Shown here: piece after piece, positions 11,423-26,400 of the stretch
How the letters are laid out: each line of letters begins with the position of its first letter
How positions within the stretch are numbered: the stretch's first letter is position 1
Assembly: GCA_964007475.1 (NCBI GenBank)
Contig: OZ023274.1
Span: 33,649,491 to 33,713,490 of the forward strand
Length of the DNA: 64,000 nt
Direction of reading: 5' to 3'
DNA from: Hybos culiciformis
Taxonomy: Eukaryota; Arthropoda; Insecta; Diptera; Hybotidae
Notes under the pieces: generated by a model
The model's input: the letters and a program-made list of their open reading frames with translations, nothing else
The model's database searches: none
Told to the model about the DNA's origin: nothing
Position numbers and translations under genes: made by a program

Positions 11423-13993
11423 AATAAAAAATAAAATAAAAAAAATTTAGTAAATAACCAAAATTATTAAGTACATATTTATGTATAGTTCTTTTCTATT
11501 AATATATACAATTACATTATGTGCATATTTTATGTAATTTCATAATGGTTTATTTTATTTTTTTCATTTTAAGCAATGACAATTTCAATTAAATATAACG
11601 AATGCCTATTGGCAGTACAGGTCCTTGACACACACGAGTATGGTCCAAAAGTATTAAAATATAGTGATAGTATTTCAAATGTTGTTTGGGAGTAAACAAA
11701 AAAAAAGTTCAGTTTTTCATTCAAATCTCGTTTTAATGGATTGATATTGTTTACTGCCTTACGATAATGTTGTCCGAAATCAGACGTCAGCAAGAGGAAT
11801 TAAAAAAAAAATTTAGAAGAATATATTAATAGAAATGGGAAAAAAAATGCACAAAAATCCAAATATCTAAATCGCTATTGATATAGCAAAATACAAATTC
11901 ATAAAAATTCTAATGAATGATCATATACAGTACTTATGTATTTTATATTGCATCAGGAATATAAGCATTTGGATTTTGATGCATTTGTATTTTGAATATA
12001 CTTTGGATTATGATTTTTGGATTTTGGATATGTGGCTTATGTACCAAAAATTCATTAAATGCTTAAAATCAATATGTACATAATTTAAACATGAATAGAT
12101 ATTGTTGCCAACAAAAAAAAGTGAGAGAATAAATGAAAATCATTTGATAAGAAAAATTTAAATATGAATTTTTTTTTTTTTAGACATCCAAAAAAGTATC
12201 AAGAGCTGGCAACGGATAATTCCAAAAAAAAAACCATAAAATGAATACAGTTGCCATATTAAAATAAGGAATAGATTTAAATTTTTTTTTTAACAATAGA
12301 GCGAAGAAGTAATTTTTACAGACTAAGATTGAATTAAATTTGAATTTATCGCAAATATGTTTTTTAAAATTCTGCGGTGTTGAATGTATAAATTTTACCA
12401 TTATAATAACATCGTGTTTTTTTTTTTATTTTAATAATAAGTAAGTTGTGTAAAAATTTCCAGCTGTCTAATCCTACTTTATGCAAATAAAAAGCTCCTT
12501 GACTTGTAGAAAATTTAATAATAACAAAAAAATTAAAAAGAAAACATTATTAAAATAATTGTCACAAAACTTTTGAGAAAATAAAAAAAAAACTTTTTTC
12601 TTACAATATTTTTTTATTTTTATTATTTTATAATAAACTTATTTTAAAATACAAAAAAAAAGAAGAATAAAAATTAAAAGAAGAGTTCAATTACTTTTCA
12701 ACTTTTCTTTTAAGTTTTTCCATTTTCTGCATTGCTTGTGCAGAGTAAAAATATTTAATTATTAAACAAACAAATTTTAATTTTAATTTTTTTTTATATT
12801 TAAAGAAATTGTGGACATTGTAGTAATTTTATTGCCATAGTTTCCAACAATACATTTTATGATCTTAATTTTATAATGTCGACCGTATCGATATTAAAAC
12901 GAATGAATTGCATCTGCAACTCAATGATTAAACACAATAGTTTCTTGAAAACAACAAGAATATTGACTTTTCCAACAATTTATTCATTAATTTTCATTTA
13001 ATTTTTTTCATTTTCAATTATAACTTTTTAGGTCTACTTCACTATTATTGCCAAAAAATTGAAACCACATAATAAATATATAGAAACGAAGTTCTTTGTC
13101 CTATGCCTCTCTCTTTAAAAATTAAAATTCGAAAATTAGTAAAAATTTTTTAATCATAATTTATATATACCTATATAAGAATAATTTATGATTTAATAAT
13201 ATTATGCTAAATTATAACTAATGCAGTATTTACACTTCAACAATGGTCTTAAAAATTTTATTATTTCTTCGATTTACTCCCCTTTATTTTCTTTCAAGAG
13301 AATCCACACAATATTCCCTTTTCAAATATTTATTTCAATAAATTATAAGGATATTGTTATGTCTCGTGTACCTGTTTTATATTACATCCTTTGTTAATAT
13401 CCTTATACTTTACATTTTAGAAGAAAAAATACAAAAAAAAAAATTCCTTGAACGTTGTTCTTTCTCTTCTATAAAATTTCACAAAAGCATTCAAGAATAG
13501 ATGAAGGTTAACTAGAAATCAGTTCCATATTATACACTATGTAACTACTGCAGCTTTTTGTATTTAGTTCTATTCCAACACAAGTATCATTGGAAGAATA
13601 TTGAATTTATTCTATCAAAAAGAAAAAAGAATTCTAGAAAAATAAAAAAATTAATTTACAACTTATATCTTTAACCTAAAAAAATAATTTTCCATTAGAT
13701 TTTCCAGGTTTTTAATAAAAAAAAAAAAAAAAAAAATATTTTGCGGAAAAATTTATCATAGTACCTGAGGATATATTTTTACTTAATGAAAAATGTTGAA
13801 TAAAATAAGGGTACCATATATTTGAAACATTTTAGTCAAAGAGAGAGAGAAAATTAGAATAATAAAAATAAACAAAAGGTGCTTAAAATAAACCAAAAAG
13901 GAATATAAACATCTTTGTAATGTTCTTTCCTTATCATTTCAATGGCTGAACCAGACATTTTGGTTTTCCCTTTTTATTTCATTTTTATTTTAA

Positions 13994-14037
13994 TATTATT
14001 ATTATTATTATTACTATTATTATTATTATTATTATTT
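13994..14037. repeat. (ATT)n microsatellite
   Basis: About 14 ATT units with one ACT interruption. Confidence 0.9.
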
Positions 14038-17000
14038 TCTTCTTTTTTTTTTCAAAAAAAAGTATCTAGAGAACAGGTTATAGACACTTAAATTCCCTTA
14101 TGAGGAAGATAATTTTTTTAAATTAATAAAACAGCTAGACAGAATATATAAGGGATATACATACATATAGCATAGTATAGTACATACATATATTATAAAA
14201 AAAAAAAATTATTAAAAAAATATATAGCACAAGAAACTTTAATCGGATAAAATTTTAATGATATTTCAGATATGAAATATAAACTCTTGTAAAAAAAAAA
14301 AAAAAAAATTTTTTTCTTCGCTTTTTTAAATAATATTGAACATATTTATAGATTTTTATTCCGTAGTGCATAAAAAAAAAAAAGCGGAATATATACATAA
14401 AATATAAGCTCAGTAGTTGTTATGTTGATTAAGAACTTTATATGAAATTAAATTCTAACAAAAAAACAGTTAGAAAGTGAGTTTTTAATTAATCAAGCTT
14501 AAATTTTCGTACAACGAAAAATTAGTCATGACTTCACTATCAATGTACGACATAATAAGATCCGTCTAGCTCTAGTCGCTCGCCAAATGAGTTGTTCTAT
14601 TAATAATTATTTTCAAATGATTCTTTATGCGCTGGCAACAGGTTTCGTGTCCTTCGTGTACCCACCAACAGAACGTCAAGAATATATACAGGCAATAAAT
14701 ATCTTATTATTCTCTTCGAAGAAAAATATATTTTTTCCCCATGTAATGTTTCAATACTCATATTCATTTTTATCCCTTCAACCGTTACATTATTTTGTAG
14801 ATTATGCTTTATGAATGCATAAATTAACTTATTGTACGTACAATGTATATATTAAAAAAAATAAATATTTATATGCAGAAAAGTTTATCCTCTTAACGTT
14901 ATAACATAAAAAATATTTTTTTTTTATTTTTCAATATTCAGAATAATAATAAATTGTTTATTATTTTTATTAATTTAATTTTTTTTAAAGAAATTTATTT
15001 ACATTTTACAGTCTTTTTCTAAATCAACACTGTTTTAAATTTAATTCCGATACACCTAAGAATTTTCAATAAAATATAAAAATTCTTTGAAAATTTAATT
15101 CAATCTCATTTATTTTCATGATTAAGTTAATAATGTTATTGAGTTTATCTTATTTACTACTAAATATAATACTTTGCTTAAGACCCGTGTACCCATACCT
15201 TCAACTTTAACATAATACTTAGGTACGACACCTACTTCTATACTTAAACAAAATACCTGAGACGATATAATACAATACCTGACATTAGGGTTGAATTAAT
15301 GATAAATTAAAAAAAAAGAATTTCTTAACTAATTTATAATTCTTGAAAAAAAAAAAATAAAAAAAAACAAATTATATTCTATTTTATTTTTCAAAAAAAT
15401 AAAACTCCTAATATAAGAAATTAAAAATCCATTAAATTCATGTTCCTTTTCCCTTTTATAGCAGCACATCATTAATATTTCCCGTGGTGTTAATTTCATA
15501 AAAAAAAAATCGAAAAAAAAATTTTAACTTAAAGATAAATTATCGAATCTTTTTTTTTTTTTATTTTTCCCCAATTTTCAATCCAAAATTATTTATACCA
15601 AAAAAAAAAATAACATTTCCTTTAAATAAATTTTTATAAATTTTCTAAAAATGGAGTCCCTTTATTTTTCTTTCTTTTAAATATAATATGCGATGTAAAA
15701 ATAATATTATCTCTCGTATTATCTTAAAGTTAAGTTCTTTGGTTTGTTACATCAGAGAATTTTATAGTAATAAAGAGCAACCTTTAAAAGTATCCAAAAT
15801 TTATTAACATAAAAAAGATAGTGAAGCTTTAAGTAGTATAAAATATTTTTTTGCTACACAGATAATAGATGCAGCAACCATATGTTAGTCATTATCATAA
15901 AATCTTATTAATATAAAAACATGTTTTGTTAAATATAAATTTTATTAATAAAATAACTGAAATTTTTATAGGGAGAATTTTTCTCCCTCTACGTTTAAAT
16001 TAGTCTCATTTATGAGATGATAATGACATAGCATATCACACACACAATTTTAATATCAAAAATAATTACCTAAGCAAAATTTCTATTAGAATAAGACGTC
16101 AATCGAGTCAATGGTTACATGCATAACTTAAGATCTAACAACATTCTCACTTTTGCTCTAAATTATTAGGATCAATTTGCCGATTAAACAGTTGCTAATA
16201 CTCATAACTTGTTCCACAGAATGATAGTGCGATTCATTGAGTCGCAACGCAAGAGGTACAAAGTCATCGAAAATTGTTTATATTAATTTCATATTCTACA
16301 ATCTACACCTACAGTGTACATTTTTGATACTACAATAATCAACTACGAATAAATTTTAATAATTTATCAATCCCAATATTGAAAATTAAATATTCAACCG
16401 CTTTATTTTTATTTTTTTTTTTTCCTTATTTTAATTTCAATTTTAAACTTGTTTACATAACAGAACGCGCACCTGTCCACCAAAATATTGAATGAGGGTT
16501 TTTCTTTGATATATTATGTATACAGTTTTTTATTTAAGAAAAAAATAAATTCTTAATACAAACACATTAAAATTTCTTTATAAGATCATTATCAAAATAT
16601 CTTCTCAGGTAAATATTAAAAAACACAAATCATATAAATATATATTACACAAATCATATAAATAATATATATTATAAAATTATACATATAATTGCGATTG
16701 GTATTTGTGACTATGGTTTATATAGAACGCTTGTGAAAAATTTACAGGAATATTAAAAATTTTATAAATATTGGACAAAATTTGGGTTTTTTTTTATTTA
16801 TGTTGTATAATTTATGTAAGATTTACTTAAGTATTTTTTTTTTTTATTATGAATTGCATTTAACGTGCGTTGAATGATAAAAGCTTCAAACAAAAATATA
16901 CATTTAAAAAATACGTACGATCTAAACATTTTACTATACACTAATTAAAGCGGATATTAATGTTTAGAATTGATAAAAATGATATAATTTTCATTATTGG

Positions 17001-17270
17001 GGCTAAAATATTAGGCTTTAAAAATGATTATAGTTAAAATCAACAGAATGGTAGATATATTTTCCTACAATCTTAATATTTTAAAAATCATTAAGAAAAT
17101 TTTATTAAAATTACTAGCCAATTTTAATTTTTGAAGGTATAATTAGCGACAAAAATAAACGGATTATGATAAAAGGAAAATAATTTCACACTATTATAGA
17201 AACACGGTGGAGTTCATTCTAAAATCACGAAAGTTAGCTTGATTCAAAATATAATATTATGCTTCAACTT

Positions 17271-17272
17271 CT

Positions 17273-17307
<35 letters not shown>

Positions 17308-17450
17308 CTTCATACAAATACAAAATCATAATGTTAAAATCACCCCCTTAATTAAAGGTAAATTTAATATTGTCTGCCACACCCAGGCCCAACAGAAGAA
17401 ATAAAAAACTAAATTATAAATATTAAGTTAAAAAAAATCCAAATTTGAAT
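17271..17450 (-). mobile_element. 3' end of an old non-LTR element with (TAAA)n tail
   Basis: About nine TTTA units on the plus strand (17273-17307) are followed by ATGATTTTG-complementary sequence and CCACACCCAGGCCCAAC. This mirrors the tail arrangement at 4285. No reverse-transcriptase residue remains. Confidence 0.4.
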
Positions 17451-20400
17451 ACTTCAGTCACAAATGAATTAAGTAGTAACGTTTGAAAACTTCCCAAAAA
17501 AAACACAAAAACTATTTCATTATTTTAATTATACACACAGAAATCAATTTAACAAATTTCATTTCATTTCGGTTTTTTTTTTTTTTGTTCATCCTAAATT
17601 TAAATTTCAGACATTATATTGACGGCAAAGACTACGACTGCACCCATTAAAAAAAAACACAAAAACGAATTTGAAGGAAACTAAAAAAAAAAAAAAAAAC
17701 ACTTGCACACAATATTTTATTTATCATTTTTGGAATAAATTTTTTTTTTAAAAGAATCTAAAAATATATATAGAAAATGAAAAAATCCAATTTTAATTCC
17801 GTCAGATTCATGATATAAAAAAAAACTATTATAACCATGAAAAAAAAAACAAATTTTTTTTTGTTCAAAAATGATAAAATCTCTACTTGTCAAATTTCTT
17901 CTTCCCTCTGTCTTCACTCCGAAAAAAACAACAACATAGAGCTGAGTAGACCGTGTAGACAATTAGTATTATACTCTAATTAGAAAAATAAACATATATT
18001 TAAATAAAATACTCTCAAAAGAAGGAAAAAAAAAAAACAAAAATGTTGATTATTATTTGTTTACTATTTTTTTTTTTTTTTTTTTCATCTCTAAGATTGC
18101 AATAATTTTTTTTACTATTCAAAGATAAATAAATAAAAATTAAATTACTTTTATTTACGAATTTTTTTTTTTTCAATAAAAAATTATATTTTATTTTTCA
18201 ATAATTATAATTTAAATAATTTTTTATTTTTAATATCAAATTTTTTTTTTTATTATAAATATATTTTTTAATTTAAATTTATAATTAATTAATTGATTAT
18301 TAATTTTATAATTTTATTAAAATTTTTTTTTTTTTTATTTATTTATTATTTTGTTTAATTTTTTTTTTTTATTTAAAAACTAATACACTTAAATTTATAA
18401 ATTTTTTTAATTTTATTTAATTTTTTTCTACAAAATATTTATCTCATGATTCAAAAATTGCACTTACACAATTACAAAATTTTTTATTTATTTTATTTTT
18501 ATTAAATACAATTTAGTTTTTTATTAATAAAAAAAAAAAAAGTTTTGCATTCACAAAAAAAAACAAATATTTATAAACATCACACACTTCCGTTAATATA
18601 TATATCTATAATTCTATATAAGTAATATATATTTTCTAAATATATGCGTGTGTGAGTTTGACTATTAAGTGGTGTGCGTATACGAGAATTTTTTTTTTGT
18701 TTACAAAATATATTTTATTTGATTATAATTTAATTTGTAAAAATTTTTTTTTTCTTCTCCAATACAACAATTGGAAGAATTTATTTATTTATTTTTTTTC
18801 TGGATTTAAACAATTTTTCACTCAAAAAAAAATTTTTTTTTTTTTAATATATATTTTTATTTTTGTTGATATTTTAACATTTTTTTATTAGATGTACATT
18901 TCTTTTTTTCTTTTAATTATTTTTTAATACATATATATGTATGTATAAATTTTGTATTTAAATAAGAAACCGGCACGAAATGTCAAAAACCGAAATCCGT
19001 ATATTTGCAAAATAAATTAAGTATCTTCACTACATATTTAATAATAAAAAAAAATTAAATAAATAAATTAAAAATTTGAAAAAAATGTTTTCACAGTGTT
19101 GAATTTTAATCATATTATTTTTTTTTTATTATTATTTATTTAAGTGTTATTTGTTTACTAAATTTTAATTGGTGATTTATTCATTTTCTTATAGTGAGTC
19201 AATTAAAAATAATTTACAGAATCCGAGAAAATTTATTAATAATAAATTTTAACAATAAATTAGAGAAATGAACAAATTACAAGAAAAAAAAAAAAAAAAA
19301 CATTAAAAATAAAAAAAATTCGAACGAAATGTCATCCCGATTTGAGATGAAAAATCAAACTAAATAAAAATTGTACAAAACATTTTCTGAAAAATGTATG
19401 ACTATTTAACTCAATTTTAATTTAAAAATTTTCTCGTGAGAACTGTTTAAGAAAATAAAAAATTATAGGGTTCCCGCCATTCTTTTATTTAAAAGTTTTT
19501 GTACCTCTCTTTTATAATTTAATATTATTATTTTTTTAAAACTAAGTAGATCAACGTCTAGAACTTTTAAACTGATTCATCATTATTATTGAATAACTAA
19601 AAAGTTAAAATATAGATATAGATAATACTATTCAAAGTCTTTAATAAATATTAGAAAAACTTATTATTTAATAGAAAAATTCTAACAAAAAATGATGCGA
19701 ACTTTGAATTATCTAATTTAAATTCAAGTTTTTATAATTTTTCACTCATCCTATCAAAATATTAAAAATTCTATTTCTAAATAATATACATAATTTAACC
19801 AAACGATAACACTAAAAATTCCAGAACGTAAGATAATTTAAAAAAACATAAATATGTATATAAATTTTGTTTTTGAGAGCATTAAATGTATCTGAATCTG
19901 ATAAAAACTCTTGATACAAAAACAAAGTATCTTCACTCAAAATAAATCATACATACAAATAAAGAAGAAATACCATGTTGACAAATTTTAATGAATACAA
20001 TTTTTGTTTACAACAGTAATAATAATAATAAGATACTTTTTTGTAGTAAAAAAAAAAATAAAAAAATTTAATCAATATTTTTACTATACAATACTATCAA
20101 ATGGTCTGTTGACTTCTCAAGAAGATTAATCATCTCAAGAATTTTTTAATTAAATTTTATGTTCAAGGAATTGTGCAAGGTTTTAGGCTAAATTTGTTTA
20201 GTTTTTTTTTTTTTTTTATTTTCGTTTACATATTTGAGAAGTTTTTGGTTAAAAAATCTACATGTTTTTTAAAATTCTCTTTTGACTTCCATATGATTTT
20301 TTTTATGGTATACAAAAAAAAAAAAACAAATTATTGAAACAATGAAATACATTCAAGAAATTTTACTTTCTGGTATTTATTAAATATATGTATTGTTAAT

Positions 20401-23400
20401 AAATATCTACACATATTTTTTTTTTTTTGTATGTTGTTTATAACCATTTTTTATAACTTTTGTTATAACAATAAACTGTATAGAAAATCTTTCTTTATAA
20501 ATTTAATTTAAATAACTTTGAGATATTTTTCTCAAATCACTCAAAATGTCACATAAATGCATTTGTACTCCCACAATTCTAAAGCACCATAAAAATTAAT
20601 TTTTTTATTATGAATTTAAAATTGAGTGTTATTATTAGAAAAAAAAAATTAAATTCAAAATAGTTCCTACCTATAATATTTTTTTATTTTTATATGATTT
20701 CGCCGCTTTATACATAATATACATAATAAATAATTATGTATATAGCAAACCGAATAGCGACAGCGCAGCGTCTGACTTACTTTATCTCAAAATGTAGATA
20801 TAAAGAAAAAATTGAGTGGTAACTATGGAGAATGAATCCTTTATTGAAATTATTACACAAGCAATACATGCAAATATTATGTTTTTTTTTGAGGTTTTTT
20901 TTTTTTTCAAATTTAGTGTGCAAATAAATACATAAACTAAATGTTAAGTTAAAATGTTTAGTAAACAAAAAAAAAAAAATACCGGTAAAAAAATTTCACA
21001 TAAAAGGATATGTTTTTTTTTTCTTACTGGGGGGAAGGGAATGTCAGTCACTTTTAATGTTTTTAGTTTTATCTATTTATTTAGTTTTTGACAGCAGAAA
21101 AAAATATTGCAAATATATATATTTACAAACCCTATAGAATTTCTTGAAAAAAACTGTAGTGAACATAATTAAAATCGAAATTACTTTAATTTCAGTGTAA
21201 AAATATTTTTGTTGTCTCTCTATAATAGCAAATACAAAAGAATATTAACTATAGTACCTCCTATATTACCAGAGTTCAGTCTTCAAAAGAGACTACCACA
21301 ACCAAATACAAGAAACTTATACGTTTGTTATTAAATACAATTTTACTAACTAAGCCACCATTAAAATCAGATCTATTGACAATTTTAACAAATAATATAA
21401 CAATTTTCGATAATTTGCTTCGTATAATTTTAAAAGGTGAAATTACATTTTTCTTACGAAAATGAATAAATGTAATTACTTGAAACAAACTATCAATAAT
21501 TGTCACATTTTGTGCTAATTTTCGACAGTCGACAGAACGACAAATCTTACATTATCATACAGAGTACAGAATAAAAATTACAGTAAATATTCAACATGTT
21601 GTTACAAAGTATTAAAAAAATTATTTAATTTTTACATTAAAGAAAATTGCAGTTTTTTTTTATTAATTGTCCTTCAACATTTTTTCATTTTCCATAAAAA
21701 TGCATTTTCTTGTTATTTTCCGCATTGTTCGTAGATTATTATTTTCTTTACAAATTTAGAAAAAAATATGTACCTATACTTACATTAAAAAAAGAACAAC
21801 ATAATTATTTTTATTTATAATAATTTTTAATACAATAAGATCCTTTTTTTTAAATTATTATTTTTTTATTTCTAGAAGATTTCACAAGTAGGTTATTAAA
21901 TCTAAAATATTGTACAGTGCATATATTTATATTATATGTATAAATAAAAAAAGAAAAAATAAAAATTATTATTATCATTCATAACTATACATTAGATAAA
22001 TAAAGAAAATCAAGTATCCTTGATTCCTTCAAGTACAAAAATATTTTCCCCATCATTTAGCCTCTTTTGGGTTTACCCTTAAATAAAAAAGAAGTACCAA
22101 TTTTCAAAGAAAGCATACATAATACACAAATTGCATATTGTATTAATTTCTTATAATAGTTATTTTTTTTCTCATAATCTATGTTACCTAACCTAATATA
22201 TATTTCAGTATGTAAATATCTTGTACACGTAGAATATAAATTTCACAATGCACTTACTAAATAAAACATACTACACTTTGTATAATAAAAAAAAAAAGTA
22301 TAATGTTGCTAATCACACTTAGTTTTTTTTTTTAAATTCCTTTTCACATAGACAAAAAAAAAAACAATTTCTTATTCATCATAGACATGGACTGTACATT
22401 ATTATTCGAATTGGATGAGATTCTAGAAGAAATATTTACTTGTTCGAAAATCAAAGATTCACAAATTCTCTTCAATTCAATTCAATAACTATTATGCCTC
22501 TATTTATACTCTATAATTAAATGGTTAAAATGATTTTCGAAAAAGTATCACACTATGGGCATATAAAGAAAAATATAAATTGCACCAAATTACGAAATAT
22601 TTAAATATATAAATTAAATAGAAAATATCCATTAAATTTAAAATTTAAGGACAAAAATTCCAATGACGACAGTATTACATGTATGATGATTTTGATGCAA
22701 AACCACTGAAGATAGCCGCAGTCCACTTAAAATCTGACCATACTATATAATAATGAAAAATATATTCATCAAATTTAGAATTATTCATAAAATAAATTTC
22801 AATAAAACAAAAAAAAAAGAATCCATAAACCAAAATAAAAGCTCTTTTAATCTGAAAGATATACATATAATCACTGAAAAATTATTTTCACAGTAGATAT
22901 AATACTAAAATAAAGCTTTTAATAAATTATTGAATTCAAAGAAATTTACACCTAATGTATAAGGTACACGTTTCATCATTTTCAAAAAATCAAAGAAAAA
23001 TTAGGAAACGGAAGTTAAATAAGTTTTTTTTTTTCTTCTTAATTCGTAACAAAATTCATGAACACATATTTGTATTTAAGTATTTACAAATAATTTTATA
23101 TGTATACCAAATACAAAACGACTTTATATAAAATGTGTTCTGAATTTTTAATGAAAATAAAGAAAAAAGAAGAAGAAAAAAAAAATTATTTTTATCCTTC
23201 ATTTTTCTTCAAGTAGACCAAAAAGAAACTATTTTCTTCTTTTTTTTTTATTAAATGAAAGCATAGTGAGTTAAGAGTCCTTAAAAAAAAGTTTTTAAAA
23301 ATAACAATATTTAAATTTTAAGTTAGAAAAATTATTCTTCCTGTCTAAATTGTAAATTTTTATAAAAATTAGGTTAATTGGTTTTGTTTCATTGTTTGGG

Positions 23401-26400
23401 ATTAAACGTAATAGTCATTTTTCATGACATTTAGATAATAAAAGCGAACTATATATTCATTGTTTTGTGAAAGTTTATTTATGTATTCTGTATAAAAAAA
23501 AAAACGAAATTATAATTCATAAAAAAACCTCTATTATTTAAATGCCAATTCAAAATTCAAATGAACATTATTCATAAAGGAAAAGAGTTTCTGCCGGTTC
23601 CATGTACACTTTTTAAATTCCAATCAAATAATAGCAATGACAAAATCAATTCAAGCGCAGTAAATTCTCATACAAGAGGAGTAGAATCAACATTAATACT
23701 GTTGACTTTAATTTAATTTTTAATTTTAATTTATTTCTTATCATATAATTTACGTGTTTCCTTAATCTTAGGCAAATTTTACTTAAAATATTACAGAGTT
23801 TAGCTTGTACGCTTATCTACTGAGTTATTCTTAGAAAGAAAAAAAATATAATAGATAGCGAATATTTTTTACATTATGTAAAAGGAAAAGTTGAAAATCC
23901 TTCTATTGATTTTTGTTTTTGGAATCCTGGTGACTTTAAGTCTTAAAAGATAACATTGTAAGAAGAAAATAATATTTCATACGGAATTAATAATCACAGA
24001 GTTTAGTTTCAGAAAATCTAAAATTTTAAGTTTCTTAAAGAGACTTCAGATTTCCATCAACAACTAATGTACTTCGTAATTATTCTTAATAAGGAAGTAA
24101 TCCGAAAGTTATTCTCAATTGAATACTTTCATTTCTTTGATGAATAATATAATTGTATTTAAGAAAATTAGTTTCTCTAACTCTATGAGTTATCTTCATA
24201 AAAATATTTAATTCTCTCCTAAACGTAAGTTAAAACAAAATTTATTAGCTATATTATTCTTATAGTATAGAATAACACGCCTCGGTATCACACTAATCAT
24301 TTTTTTTTCAAGCCTACACACAAACAATGAAACAATTTTTATATCCTGTTCATTTTTTTTCTAATAAGCTATTATTTTATTTTAAAGTAATGAAAAATAC
24401 TACCCACATTTTTATAGCACAAACATTTTTCATATCCCATACATACAGTGTTACTTTAAAAAATATATATATATAGACTCACTTCAGAATTCTGGTAATT
24501 TTAACAAAGGATTTTATGATCATTGCCATAAAATTTAGAAAATTTATAAAAAAAAAGCTTTCATTATTTAAATTTCCTGCAGATTTTTTAACATTTATCC
24601 ATCATCTATGTACCTATATTATATCTCTTAGGTCTTTAACAGAAATAATTATGCAAAAAAAAAATATGTGTTATCTGATATGAAATGTTGATACTCAAAA
24701 AAAAATTTCGAGTCACATTAACAAAAAAAAAGTATTTATTAGACCCATAGCAATAATTTTGCTTATATTTGAACTTCAACTTTTTTTTTACCAGAAGCAT
24801 AAAAACTTAAATTACTAATTTTTTTCTCACCACAAAGTATTATAGTATGTATATATATTTTGATGGGCATATCTGAAGTTCTATTTTTCCACAATTGTCA
24901 AATTTCTCTTTTCGAAAAATAGTAATGATCTTCTTTAATGAAATTATTAGCATTAGGAAAATTATTTGAATTGAGAAATACAGGAAGACGATAAATTTAA
25001 CGCGGGATTTTATTTGGATTTATTTTTCTCGTCTATGTAACGTAATCTTAGGAAATTGTGATGACTGATGATGATAAAATGAAACATATTAGAAAAAAGT
25101 ATTCCGCGTGTGTTTAATTAAGCCGTCCAAGTTTCCTATTATTCAAATTATGTTTTCTGTTAGTTTTACAAAGAATTTATTAAGAATCGATTAAAGATCA
25201 GACTGGCGCTTCTTTAGGGATTTATTTTTATTTTTATTTTATTTTTTCCAAATAAAAATATTAACCTTGAAATAAACCTTCGTATATTTAAACGTACCTA
25301 CTTCTACATATTTATAATAATAAATGATTTTATATTTTTTATTTTATACATACATACAACATATATTTCTAGGAAAATTTTCCATATTTCTCTAATACAT
25401 GACACTACTGAGATAAGGGTGTAATATCTTTATTGGAGTTTGGAATTCGATAAATTTTGGAATGTTCAAATATCTTTTTTTTGTCATGTTAATATCAAAT
25501 TTTATGAAATATTTTGCCTTTTATATAAATTTAGTAATTGATATCATTTTTTTAATTTAAATCGTATTAAAAATTAAATGTTTGTATTTTTTAATGATTC
25601 AAGGAAAACTTAAGCTGGAAAAATTTTAGAATTTCTGTTTCAGTTTCAAAATTGAATAAAATGCATATTATTCGCTCTATCGGGTGCCCGCCATAGTGTC
25701 TAAAGTGAAAAAAATGCCAACGTTTCTTATTAAGAACCATGACACTTAAGTATTAGACACGGCCACATTTTCCAAAAAAAAAAAGAATTAGACATGACCA
25801 CATTTTCATTTCATAGACAGCGCCGCAACAGGGACACCATAATACGTTACCGCTCTATCGATATAATTTATAAATATTTAACACACTTCAAGAGTAGGAT
25901 AATATTTCTGTTTTTCGTCTGTACAATTTAACTAAATGCCTTGGCAACTTGTTAACATAACAATCAAACGGGCGGAAAAAAACAGAGTTAACATTTCAAA
26001 GTAATTGTATTATCTGTGAAGTTTATTTCGAAGTGGAATGGAAGTTTTCCATTATTTTTAAATGAATTCATTAGAGAAAAGTGCAAAAAATATTATGTTG
26101 TCGTTGTGTGTAACAAATTTAAAATGTCTTCTGTTTTTCATGGAAATTTATAAAATTCCTTAGGGACTGCTAGCTCGTTATAAAGTGGAAAAATCATTTT
26201 ATGTGCTCAAACTAAATAAAAACGAAAAAAAAAACATTTTTTTTTTGGAAAGGATTATAACATATTTTGTTCAAAATATGGTGTGAATTTAATTTATTTT
26301 TCACGCATGCAAAAAAAAAAAATTAAAAGGCTTTGAATTTTTTGAAGGATATTTTTGTATATATACCTAATGGAAAAATGTTATATTTTATATCTTTTTT

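Noticed and set aside
14587..14814. 75-codon plus-strand frame with a GC-normal first half
   Set aside because: No splice sites, family or codon pattern supports it; second half is Phe/Tyr/Ser noise.
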